Of a stretch of DNA of 64,000 bases, positions 47,476 to 54,329 are shown in pieces. The stretch's first letter is position 1. Each line of letters begins with the position of its first letter. Source of the DNA: Rhodocyclaceae bacterium (GTDB lineage: Bacteria; Pseudomonadota; Gammaproteobacteria; Burkholderiales; Rhodocyclaceae); assembly GCA_023150275.1 (NCBI GenBank), contig JAKLLG010000014.1, forward strand, positions 1 to 64,000, read 5' to 3'. Below the pieces are notes generated by a model. The model ran no database searches. It worked only from the letters and a program-made list of their open reading frames with translations, and had not been told where the DNA came from. Made by a program: the position numbers and the translations under genes.

Positions 47476-47996
47476 AGCCGACCCCGGCGCGCGCCGCGGA
47501 GCGCGGCTTCACCTATCTCGGCGTCATCTACATGGTCGCCATCGCCGGCATCGCGCTCGCCGGCACCGGCGTTGTCTGGTCCTTCGAAAGCCGGCGCGAG
47601 CAGGAGAAGGAGCTGCTCTTCGTCGGCGAGGAATACCGCCGCGCCATCGTCGCCTACGCCAACGCCACGCCCGGCGCCGCACAGGGCGGCACGCCGGTCT
47701 TTCCCGAACGGCTGGAGCAGTTGCTCGTCGACACGCGCAGCTTCCCCGCCGCGCACCACCTGCGCCGCCTCTACCGCGACCCGCTCAGCGGCAAGGCCGA
47801 CTGGCAGCTGCTGCGGCGCGAGGGGCGCATCGTCGGCGTCGCCAGCAAGGACACCCGCCGCCCGATCAAGATCGCCGGCTTCGCACGCGGGCAGGAAGAT
47901 TTCGCCGGCGCAAGCAGTTACGCCGACTGGAAGTTCATCGCCGAAGTCAGTGCCGTAGCGGCCGCACCAGCCGCTGCGGCCGCTGCGGCGAAGTGA
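47469..47996 (+). CDS. Type II pseudopilin 3 without Glu+5 (tip-type)
   Basis: A 175-residue protein with GTG start (two in-frame GTG codons at 47469 and 47472). The prepilin-like start is ERG-FTYLGVIYMVAIAGIALAGTGVVW: the cleavage glycine is present but +5 is Gly rather than Glu, as in GspK-type tip pseudopilins. After the helix comes FVGEEYRRAIVAYANATPG, VFPERLEQLLVD, LRRLYRDPLSGKADWQLL. This YRDP motif is common to GspG-like minor pseudopilins. The C-terminus is a poly-Ala stretch. It overlaps the previous gene by 7 bp. Confidence 0.88.
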   Translation: MVKPTPARAAERGFTYLGVIYMVAIAGIALAGTGVVWSFESRREQEKELLFVGEEYRRAIVAYANATPGAAQGGTPVFPERLEQLLVDTRSFPAAHHLRRLYRDPLSGKADWQLLRREGRIVGVASKDTRRPIKIAGFARGQEDFAGASSYADWKFIAEVSAVAAAPAAAAAAAK

Positions 47997-48042
47997 GGCG
48001 GGTGGCGTGCGTTGGGCACCCACCGCCCACTCACCGCCCCCC

Positions 48043-48070
48043 GTCATTCCGGCGAAAGCCGGAATCCAGA
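48043..48070. repeat. REP-like hairpin CATTCCGGC-GAAA-GCCGGAATC
   Basis: ATTCCGGC (48046-48053), loop GAAA and GCCGGAAT (48058-48065) form a perfect 8-bp stem. This hairpin with flanking GTC and CCAG is a dispersed repeat in many proteobacterial genomes. Only one copy is seen in the window. It may end the pseudopilin transcript. Confidence 0.7.
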
Positions 48071-48242
48071 ACGGCAGCACGTAATGCAGCAAGCGCGCTT
48101 GCCCGCCCTCGCCATTCAACAAGGCAGCAGAATCCATGAACCAGCCCCCCTGCATCGCAAACGCGCCGCCGGTTTTCTCAATTCCGCAACAGACCGGTAA
48201 ACATTAGTCCCTATAGTGCCTGTTTCCCTGCATCCGCCTGTC

Positions 48243-49034
48243 ATGATCCGGTCACGAATCCCCCTCCTGCTTTCCTGTCTCGCGGCATCGCTGCCGGCGC
48301 TCGCCTTCGAGGATCTGCCGGCCTACAGCCCGCCGCCGGGCGCCGCCGCCGTGCGCCAGCACCCGCTGCCGGAGCAATTCTTGGCAATCGAGAAGGGCGC
48401 CTGGCAGGAGGCGCGGCCGGTGGTGGCGCCGCTCACCGACGCGTTGGTCGCCGCCGCCGGCGCCGGTGACGCCGAGCGCGTGCGCAAGCTGATCGCCGAG
48501 GGCGCGCTGCCCAACGCCGCCGACCTGCGCGGCGAGCGCGCGCTCTGCGCGGCAGTGGCCGTCGGCGCGCTCGAAGCCACGCGCATCCTGCTGCAGCGCG
48601 GCGCCGATCCCAACCTCAAGGGCGTGCAGGGCCGGCCGCCGCTGGCCATTGCCGCCGCCAACGGGCAGCGCAAGATCGTCGGCCTGCTGCTGCGCGCCGA
48701 CGCCGACGTAGACCGCGCCGGCGCCAATCGCGCCACGCCGCTGCACGAAGCCGTGCGCTTCGGCCATGCCGCGATCGTTGCCGACCTGCTCGCCGCCGGC
48801 GCCGATGCCGAGCGCTTCAACACCCTCGGCCAGCATCCGCTCGCGCTCGCCGCCTCGCTCGGGCAACTGGCCAGCATCGAAGCCCTGATCGCCGCCGGCG
48901 TGCCGCCCGACCTCGCCGACCGCAAGGGGCTCACCGCGCTGCACTGGTCGCGCCGCGACCAACAGGCGCTGGCCGAGGCGCTGCTGCTCGAACACGGCGC
49001 CCGCCGCGAAGCCTGGCCGCTGATACCGCGATGA
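48243..49034 (+). CDS. Exported ankyrin-repeat protein
   Basis: A 263-residue protein with a signal peptide (MIRSRIPLLLSCLAASLPALA) and five to six ankyrin repeats from about residue 70 to 255 (for example DAERVRKLIAEGALPNAAD, EATRILLQRGADPNLKG, RATPLHEAVRFGHAAIVADLL). It is therefore probably periplasmic, where ankyrin proteins mediate protein contacts. The ATG at 48243 gives the signal peptide. The stop overlaps the start of the LuxR-type gene by 4 bp (ATGA), so the two are coupled; the gene lies 246 bp after the pseudopilins. Confidence 0.88.
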   Translation: MIRSRIPLLLSCLAASLPALAFEDLPAYSPPPGAAAVRQHPLPEQFLAIEKGAWQEARPVVAPLTDALVAAAGAGDAERVRKLIAEGALPNAADLRGERALCAAVAVGALEATRILLQRGADPNLKGVQGRPPLAIAAANGQRKIVGLLLRADADVDRAGANRATPLHEAVRFGHAAIVADLLAAGADAERFNTLGQHPLALAASLGQLASIEALIAAGVPPDLADRKGLTALHWSRRDQQALAEALLLEHGARREAWPLIPR

Positions 49035-49810
49035 ACAGCGCCGTGCCGCTGGAGATGCTCTCCTCGCTGAGCCCGATCGAGCTCGAGCGGCTGCTGATCA
49101 CCATCGAATCGGCACAACAGGTCTACCGGCGCTATCAATACTTTTTGTGGTCGCAGGGGGCGTTGCAGAGTTTCCTGCCGCACGAGATCCTCGCCGTCGG
49201 CTACGGCCGCTACGGCACGCCGGAGTTCCGCTGCGAGATCATTTCGCGCAGCGATCTCGACAGCAACGAGTCGGGCAAGCGCGCCGTCGAAAAGCTGGTG
49301 CGCGAACTGGCCGACGCCTGGCACGGCGGCGGCCGCGCGCCGCTGCAGTTCACCGCCGACGACGAGGCCGGCGCGCTCGGGCAGTCGCTCGCCGCGCTCG
49401 GCCTCGCGCCGGCAATGGTGCACGGCGTGCGCGAATTCCTCGGCGACACCTCCGGCTTCTTCGCCTTCCTGCGCATGCCCGAGGCGCCCACCCGGCGCCA
49501 CGCCTACCACGCCGAGATCCTGCTGCCGCACCTCTACCTCGCGCTGCACCGCACGCTCACCGCCGAACGCGCCAGCAACGACCGCCGCCGCCGCTACGTG
49601 GTGAACCTCAGCCGCCGCGAGATCGAGGTGGTCGCCTGCATCCGCGATGGCAAGACCAACCAGCAGATCGCCGCCGAGCTGGAACTGAGCCCGCTCACCA
49701 TCAAGAACCACGTGCAGAACATCCTGCGCAAGCTGGAAGTCAGCAACCGCGCCCAGGCCGTCGCCAAGGCGGTCAAGGCACGCCTCATCCCGCACCTGTC
49801 GGGCAACTGA
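49031..49810 (+). CDS. LuxR-type regulator resembling EpsA (PEP-CTERM-associated)
   Basis: A 259-residue regulator with a LuxR HTH at about 195-250 (LSRREIEVVACIRDGKTNQQIAAELELSPLTIKNHVQNILRKLEV). The N-terminal part begins LSPIELERLLITIESAQQVYRRYQYFLWSQGALQSFLPHEIL, the pattern I know from EpsA of exosortase/PEP-CTERM clusters. The ligand, if any, is unknown; there is no receiver domain with a phosphorylatable Asp motif that I can see. Its neighbours include two PEP-CTERM genes, and three similar palindromes lie within 5 kb, making it the natural candidate to bind them. Confidence 0.8.
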   Translation: MNSAVPLEMLSSLSPIELERLLITIESAQQVYRRYQYFLWSQGALQSFLPHEILAVGYGRYGTPEFRCEIISRSDLDSNESGKRAVEKLVRELADAWHGGGRAPLQFTADDEAGALGQSLAALGLAPAMVHGVREFLGDTSGFFAFLRMPEAPTRRHAYHAEILLPHLYLALHRTLTAERASNDRRRRYVVNLSRREIEVVACIRDGKTNQQIAAELELSPLTIKNHVQNILRKLEVSNRAQAVAKAVKARLIPHLSGN

Positions 49811-50144
49811 GGCCCCCCGCCACTGCGGCGCTGCCGCCAATCCGCCGTTTTCTGTTACAGCCGCAGCCCGCGGACATGAGCCGAACGGCGCATGCGTCTG
49901 AGCCCATCGGCGCGCATTACGCCGGCATGCGCCCCGATTGCATTTCACGAGCGATCTCTAAAGTGCGCCTCAACGACATGAGCGCGGCGCATCCCTGCCG
50001 GGCGAAAAATTATGGCTCACGACCCTTGCTCCGTGCGCCCGCGCCAGCCCGCCGCGCGCCATGTCGCCCTTCCGCACTGGCGGAAGTTTCCCCACCTGAT
50101 TTTGTTGGTTTGTTGGTTTCTAACTTTGCTAAGGAGAAGTATCC
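49811..50144. other. 334-bp gene-free region with tandem candidate operators
   Basis: It holds the two palindrome-like sites at 49876-49917 and, near its end, the ribosome-binding site AAGGAG of the PEP-CTERM gene. The remainder is GC-rich; no other gene or hairpin that I can defend was seen. Confidence 0.5.
49876..49917. promoter_or_regulatory. Candidate EpsA operators, tandem site B
   Basis: B1 is ATGAGCCGAACGGCGCAT (49876-49893), a near-palindrome (7 of 8 outer pairs) sharing the core CCGAACGG with site A. B2, TGAGCCCATCGGCGCGCAT (49899-49917), is a degenerate copy with core centre 22 bp away, about two helix turns, so two dimers could sit on one DNA face. They lie upstream of the PEP-CTERM/PstS-like genes. 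Confidence 0.5.
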
Positions 50145-50912
50145 ATGAAGTTTTCCCTCAAGACCCTCGCCGCCGCCGTCGCGCTCGCGGCTGTTGCTGG
50201 TAGCGCCAGCGCTGCGATCGACAACGGCGTCACCGGCAACGGCGAGCTGTTCTTCAGCGCCTGGGATGGCTCGTCATCCTTCACCTACGACATGGGCATG
50301 AGCATTGATGCCTACGAGGCAACAGCCGCAAGCACCTCGGTGCTCACCTGGGACGGTAATTTCACCAGCGCCTACGGTTCGTGGCTGTCGACCGCCAATG
50401 AGTCGGCACTGAAATGGAACGTCATGGCTCTGGATACATCGGGGCAGCGCCGAATTCTCTCGACCGTAGACGGCTCGCTTCCGGCGCTGAACAAAAACAA
50501 CGACGTTCTTCGCAGCGCTGCTGGTGATGTCCAGCAAAAATATCTGGCGTTCGTGAATACTGCAATTTCGGGGAATTCACTTGTTACGCCCGTCAATACT
50601 GCAAGCACCTACGCCGGCAAGATGGGCGAGTTCGTCTTTACGAAGTTCAATTTCGACACGGCTGGTTCGTTTTCCAACGACAGCTATGCGAACGGTCTCG
50701 GCTTCGAGAAGACGCTTGCAGCCGCCACCGGCATCGCTGCAGGTTCTAACAATGCTTACTTCCAAGACGGTATCGCTGTCCGCGCCTGGGTCGATGGCAA
50801 TAACAAACTGCACATCGGTGTTGTACCGGAGCCGTCCGAGTACGCGCTGCTGCTTGCCGGCCTCGGCCTGATGGGCGTCGTTGCCCGTCGTCGCAAGAAC
50901 GCTCGCGTCTAA
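50145..50912 (+). CDS. PEP-CTERM sorting-signal protein 2
   Basis: A 255-residue exported protein. Signal peptide MKFSLKTLAAAVALAAVAGSASA, then a beta-rich body (IDNGVTGNGELFFSAWDGSSSFTYDMGMSIDAYEA) without recognised domain. C-terminal PEP-CTERM tail VVPEPSEYALLLAGLGLMGVVARRRKNARV pattern: PEP, hydrophobic helix, Arg-rich end. The exosortase that would process it is not in the window. AAGGAG lies 8 bp before the start. It is followed 24 bp later by the PstS-like gene, likely cotranscribed. Confidence 0.92.
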   Translation: MKFSLKTLAAAVALAAVAGSASAAIDNGVTGNGELFFSAWDGSSSFTYDMGMSIDAYEATAASTSVLTWDGNFTSAYGSWLSTANESALKWNVMALDTSGQRRILSTVDGSLPALNKNNDVLRSAAGDVQQKYLAFVNTAISGNSLVTPVNTASTYAGKMGEFVFTKFNFDTAGSFSNDSYANGLGFEKTLAAATGIAAGSNNAYFQDGIAVRAWVDGNNKLHIGVVPEPSEYALLLAGLGLMGVVARRRKNARV

Positions 50913-50936
50913 CCCCACCCCTTCAGGAGAATCATC

Positions 50937-52478
50937 ATGCAAATCAAGAAATCCGTCGCGCTGTGCGCCCTCGCCTTTGCCGGTCTTGCCGGCCAGGCGC
51001 AGGCCGCCGCCCTCACTCCGGCGCAGATCGCCACCATCGACGACGCCAACGCCAACAACCGCATCCTTTTCATCTCCGGCGCCTCGGCCGTGCAGAAGGG
51101 CTTCACCGGCATCATCAGCGCGCTGATCCCCGGCGCCAAGACCTTCTACACCGACAAGAACGGCAAGGACACCGCCGGCAAGGCCAACACGCACTCCTAC
51201 GAGGCCGTTGCCGGCGTGCTCGACAGCACCGCCGGCGGCGCCTGGGCCGGCAAGAACGTCATCCTGGTCTACCGTGTCGCCGGTGGCTCGGTGTGGGGTG
51301 TAAACCCCGTTGCCCGCGCCCAGGCGATCGAATCGCTGAACGTCAGCTCGACCACCTGCAGCGACGCCGGCTACGCCGCGGCCGACGGCTCCGCCGCCAA
51401 CGACAAGGCCTTCCAGTGCGCGAAGAACACGCGCGTGCCGGATGCCGGCGTTTCCGACGTTGCCCCAATGCTGTTTGCAGAGCCGTACAACACGGAAGGC
51501 GAAATCCCGGCTGGTCAGTTAAGCCCGACTGAACTGGCCGAGTTTGCCGACAGCGGTTACAACAAGCCGATCTACGCGCTGGCCTTCGGCGTGCCAGTCA
51601 CCAACAACGTTAACACCGCACTCAACCGTGCCACCGTCTCCGCGATCATGGCCGGCAACGTCGGCACCTGGGATGTGGTCGATTCCGCGCTGCCGGCCGC
51701 CGACATCGTCGTCTGCCGCCGTGTTCCGGGTTCGGGCACACAAGCGGTCGAAAACATGTACTTCGGCAACTTCCCCTGCGGCGAGTCGAACACGCCGGCC
51801 GACCGCACCGCCAGCGAAGGCACGGTCTTCGACGCCGCCGCTACTTGGTCCTGGACCGATGCCAACGGCAAGCTGCACACTGGCACCGGCAAGTACACGA
51901 TCGACCCGAGCGCCCCGACCGGCGGCCTCGTCGTGATCGAGAACTCCTCCTCGGGCAACGTTGCCGAGTGCATGGACGCCGCCGTCACCGGTGGCAAGTA
52001 CGTGACCAAGACCCGCGACGGTGCCTCGGCCGAGTACCTGGTCGAGTTCAAGAATCCGGGCAGCAAGGCGATCGGCGTGCTGTCGATGGACAGCCTGTCG
52101 AAGTCGAAGTCCACCGGCGCCTGGCAGTTCCGCTCGCTGGACGGCAACGGCACCTACACTTGGGACAACACCGCCGCCGCCCCGGTCTCCACCGGCACCG
52201 GCAAGCACCCGACGCTGGCCAACCTGATCGACGGCACCTGGGACATGCAGGGCTGGATCTCGTTCAACACGCCGAACCGCACCATCGCCGACGCCAACAA
52301 GGCGCCGGTGGTGGCCAAGTTCCTCGAAAAGGCACAGGATCCGGCAGTCCTCGCCAGCATCAGCGACCTGAAGAACGTCGCCGCGGCCATCCCGGGTGGC
52401 ACCTACTCGGGCGCTCAGGTGATGCGTGCCGCGTACCTCAACAACAACCAGTGCGCCCCGCTGAACCGCAACTACTGA
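50937..52478 (+). CDS. PstS-like periplasmic binding-fold protein
   Basis: A 513-residue exported protein with signal peptide (MQIKKSVALCALAFAGLAGQAQAA). The opening NRILFISGASAVQKGFTGII parallels the PstS phosphate-binding loop region, and VVCRRVPGSGTQAVENMYFG parallels the PstS R-x-D-G-S-G-T motif, with the Asp changed. At 513 residues it is much longer than PstS (about 330), with extra Gly/Ser/Thr-rich inserts. There is no PstC, PstA or PstB gene nearby, so it is unlikely to feed a local ABC importer. A ligand other than phosphate or a surface location is possible. A strong terminator follows. Confidence 0.78.
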   Translation: MQIKKSVALCALAFAGLAGQAQAAALTPAQIATIDDANANNRILFISGASAVQKGFTGIISALIPGAKTFYTDKNGKDTAGKANTHSYEAVAGVLDSTAGGAWAGKNVILVYRVAGGSVWGVNPVARAQAIESLNVSSTTCSDAGYAAADGSAANDKAFQCAKNTRVPDAGVSDVAPMLFAEPYNTEGEIPAGQLSPTELAEFADSGYNKPIYALAFGVPVTNNVNTALNRATVSAIMAGNVGTWDVVDSALPAADIVVCRRVPGSGTQAVENMYFGNFPCGESNTPADRTASEGTVFDAAATWSWTDANGKLHTGTGKYTIDPSAPTGGLVVIENSSSGNVAECMDAAVTGGKYVTKTRDGASAEYLVEFKNPGSKAIGVLSMDSLSKSKSTGAWQFRSLDGNGTYTWDNTAAAPVSTGTGKHPTLANLIDGTWDMQGWISFNTPNRTIADANKAPVVAKFLEKAQDPAVLASISDLKNVAAAIPGGTYSGAQVMRAAYLNNNQCAPLNRNY

Positions 52479-52532
52479 CCTTCCCTCTCGTCGGTCCATC
52501 AAGCCACTGCAACGGTGGCAAGGCAGCAACTT

Positions 52533-52559
52533 CGGCCCGCTTCGGCGGGCCGTTTTTTT
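52533..52559 (+). terminator. Strong intrinsic terminator after the PstS-like gene
   Basis: CGGCCCGC (52533-52540), tetraloop TTCG and GCGGGCCG (52545-52552) are followed by seven T. It closes the PEP-CTERM/PstS-like transcript, so the TpsB gene needs its own promoter. Confidence 0.92.
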
Positions 52560-52593
52560 GCCTGCCGCGCACCTGTGACAAAGCCGACCTTTT

Positions 52594-52611
52594 CTAGTCC
52601 GTTCGGACTAG
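52594..52611. promoter_or_regulatory. Candidate EpsA operator, site C
   Basis: CTAGTCCGTTCGGACTAG is symmetric in all eight outer base pairs. It lies 34 bp after the terminator and 58 bp before the tpsB start, the usual place for an activator site. Its reverse complement shares 13 consecutive bases with site A. Confidence 0.65.
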
Positions 52612-52669
52612 GTTCAGCACCCGCCGATGTCACCGACAGGCAACGCCCCCCCCGAATAATGCGCCCCTT

Positions 52670-54298
52670 ATGTCGAAATTCCGCCACCTGCCCCTTCTCG
52701 TTGCGCTGCACCTGACCCTGCCGGCCGGCGGTGCGCTCGCGGCCCCTGCCGCAGCGGCTGCACCGGCGGCGGCAGCCACGCAAGCCGCTGCCGTACAGAC
52801 CGTGGACTTGCTCGAATTCGTCGTCGAGGGCAACACGGTGCTGCCGCAGATCGAGGTCGAGCGCGCCGTCTATCCGCTGCTCGGCCCGGGCCGGACGGCG
52901 GCCGACATCGAGAAGGCACGCGCCGCGCTGGAAGCGGCCTACCAGCAGGCCGGCTACCTCTCGGTGGGCGTCGTCGTGCCGCCCCAGTCGGTGCAGGAAG
53001 GTGTCGTCAAGCTGCAGGTGGTCGAGGGCAAGGTGGATCGCCTCAAGGTCAGCGGCAACCGCTACACGCTGCGCTCGCAGCTGCGCGGCGAAGTGCCGGA
53101 ACTGGCCAGCGGCAACGTGCCGCATTTCCCGACCATGCAGGCTGAGCTGGCCGAAGCCGGGCGCTCGCCGGATCGCCGCGTGACGCCGCTGCTGCGCCCC
53201 GGCACGCGCCCCGGCACCATGGAAGTGGAACTCGCCGTCGAGGACGAACTGCCGCTGCACGGCAACATCGAGCTGAACAACCGGCAGAGCCCGGATACCA
53301 CCGACACCCGCCTCGAAGCCGGCATCCGCTACGACAACCTGTTCCAGCGCCGGCACAGCGCCGGCCTCAATTACGTGCTCTCGCCGGAGAAGACCAGCGA
53401 GGTCAGCGTGCTCTCCGCCTACTACAACCTGCCCACCTCGCCCGGCCGTTCGCTGACCGGCTTTGTGCAGTATTCGAACAACGACCTCGCCACCGCGGTG
53501 GGCAGCACCGTGGTCGGCAAGGGCGTCACCGCCGGCCTGCGCTATTCGATCACGCTGCCGGCGCCGCCGGGCGTGCCGAATTTCTTCCACTCGCTGTCGC
53601 TGGGCATCGATTACAAGAATCTGGAAGAAACGCAGAACGCGCTCGGGCTCGACGCCAAGGATTCGCCGCTGCGCTACACGCCCTTCGTGGCGCAATACAC
53701 CGCCGGCCACTTCGCCGACGACGGCGACATCACCGGCAACCTCGGCATCGTCGTGAACCCCAGCGTCAGCCGCGATGTCGATTGCCAGGGTTTCCGCATC
53801 GACCAGTTCGAATGCCGCCGCTTCGGCGCGCCCGCCGGCTTCGGTGTGCTGCGCGGCGATCTTGGCGTGACGCACCGCTTCAGCAACTGGGAACTGCTCG
53901 GCAAGTTCGATTTCCAGGCCACCGGCGATCCGCTCGTTTCGCCCGAGCAGTTCATCGCCGGCGGCATCGACACGGTGCGCGGCTACCTCGACGGCGAGGC
54001 CGCCGGCGACTTCGGCTGGCGCCTGCGCTTCGAGGCCAAGTCGCCGTCGCTGCTCGAACTGGGGGCGACGCCGCTGCGCGGCCTCATCTTCGTCGAGGGC
54101 GCCAACCTGCGCGTGAACGATGCACTGCCCGGCCAGGATGCCAACTTCCGCCTCGCCGGCGCAGGCCTCGGCCTGCGCCTCAAGGGCACGCGCGGCGGCC
54201 CGCTGCTCGCGCTCGATTTCGCGCAGGCCCTGCGCGACGGCCCGCGCACCGAACGCGGCAAGACGCGCGTGCATTTCCGCCTCGGCTACGAGTTCTGA
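52670..54298 (+). CDS. TpsB outer-membrane transporter (ShlB/FhaC/HecB family)
   Basis: A 542-residue two-partner secretion pore. Signal peptide at about 1-25, an Ala-rich linker, then two POTRA-like domains (about 45-200; LLEFVVEGNTVLPQIEVERAVYPLL, GYLSVGVVVPPQSVQEGVVKLQVVEG). The 16-strand barrel contains the conserved VRGY motif (about residue 436, in DTVRGYLDGE), which sits in loop 6, and ends in Phe (LGYEF). It exports and helps fold the TpsA adhesin encoded 31 bp downstream. Site C and a terminator separate it from the upstream unit. Confidence 0.94.
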   Translation: MSKFRHLPLLVALHLTLPAGGALAAPAAAAAPAAAATQAAAVQTVDLLEFVVEGNTVLPQIEVERAVYPLLGPGRTAADIEKARAALEAAYQQAGYLSVGVVVPPQSVQEGVVKLQVVEGKVDRLKVSGNRYTLRSQLRGEVPELASGNVPHFPTMQAELAEAGRSPDRRVTPLLRPGTRPGTMEVELAVEDELPLHGNIELNNRQSPDTTDTRLEAGIRYDNLFQRRHSAGLNYVLSPEKTSEVSVLSAYYNLPTSPGRSLTGFVQYSNNDLATAVGSTVVGKGVTAGLRYSITLPAPPGVPNFFHSLSLGIDYKNLEETQNALGLDAKDSPLRYTPFVAQYTAGHFADDGDITGNLGIVVNPSVSRDVDCQGFRIDQFECRRFGAPAGFGVLRGDLGVTHRFSNWELLGKFDFQATGDPLVSPEQFIAGGIDTVRGYLDGEAAGDFGWRLRFEAKSPSLLELGATPLRGLIFVEGANLRVNDALPGQDANFRLAGAGLGLRLKGTRGGPLLALDFAQALRDGPRTERGKTRVHFRLGYEF

Positions 54299-54329
54299 GC
54301 CGCCACCACGACGCCCCCGGGAGACAGCC

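Noticed and set aside
47412..48155. A 247-codon minus-strand open frame across the pseudopilin and the hairpin repeat
   Set aside because: Its middle (WIPAFAGMT) is the well-known false translation of the CATTCCGGCGAAAGCCGGAATC repeat, and the rest is antisense to a convincing pseudopilin gene.
48204..48221. TTAGTCCCTATAGTG upstream of the ankyrin gene as a further operator
   Set aside because: Only the TAGTCC half matches the sites at 44173 and 52594. The other half lacks symmetry and the central CCG-CGG core is missing, so it was left out of the operator set.
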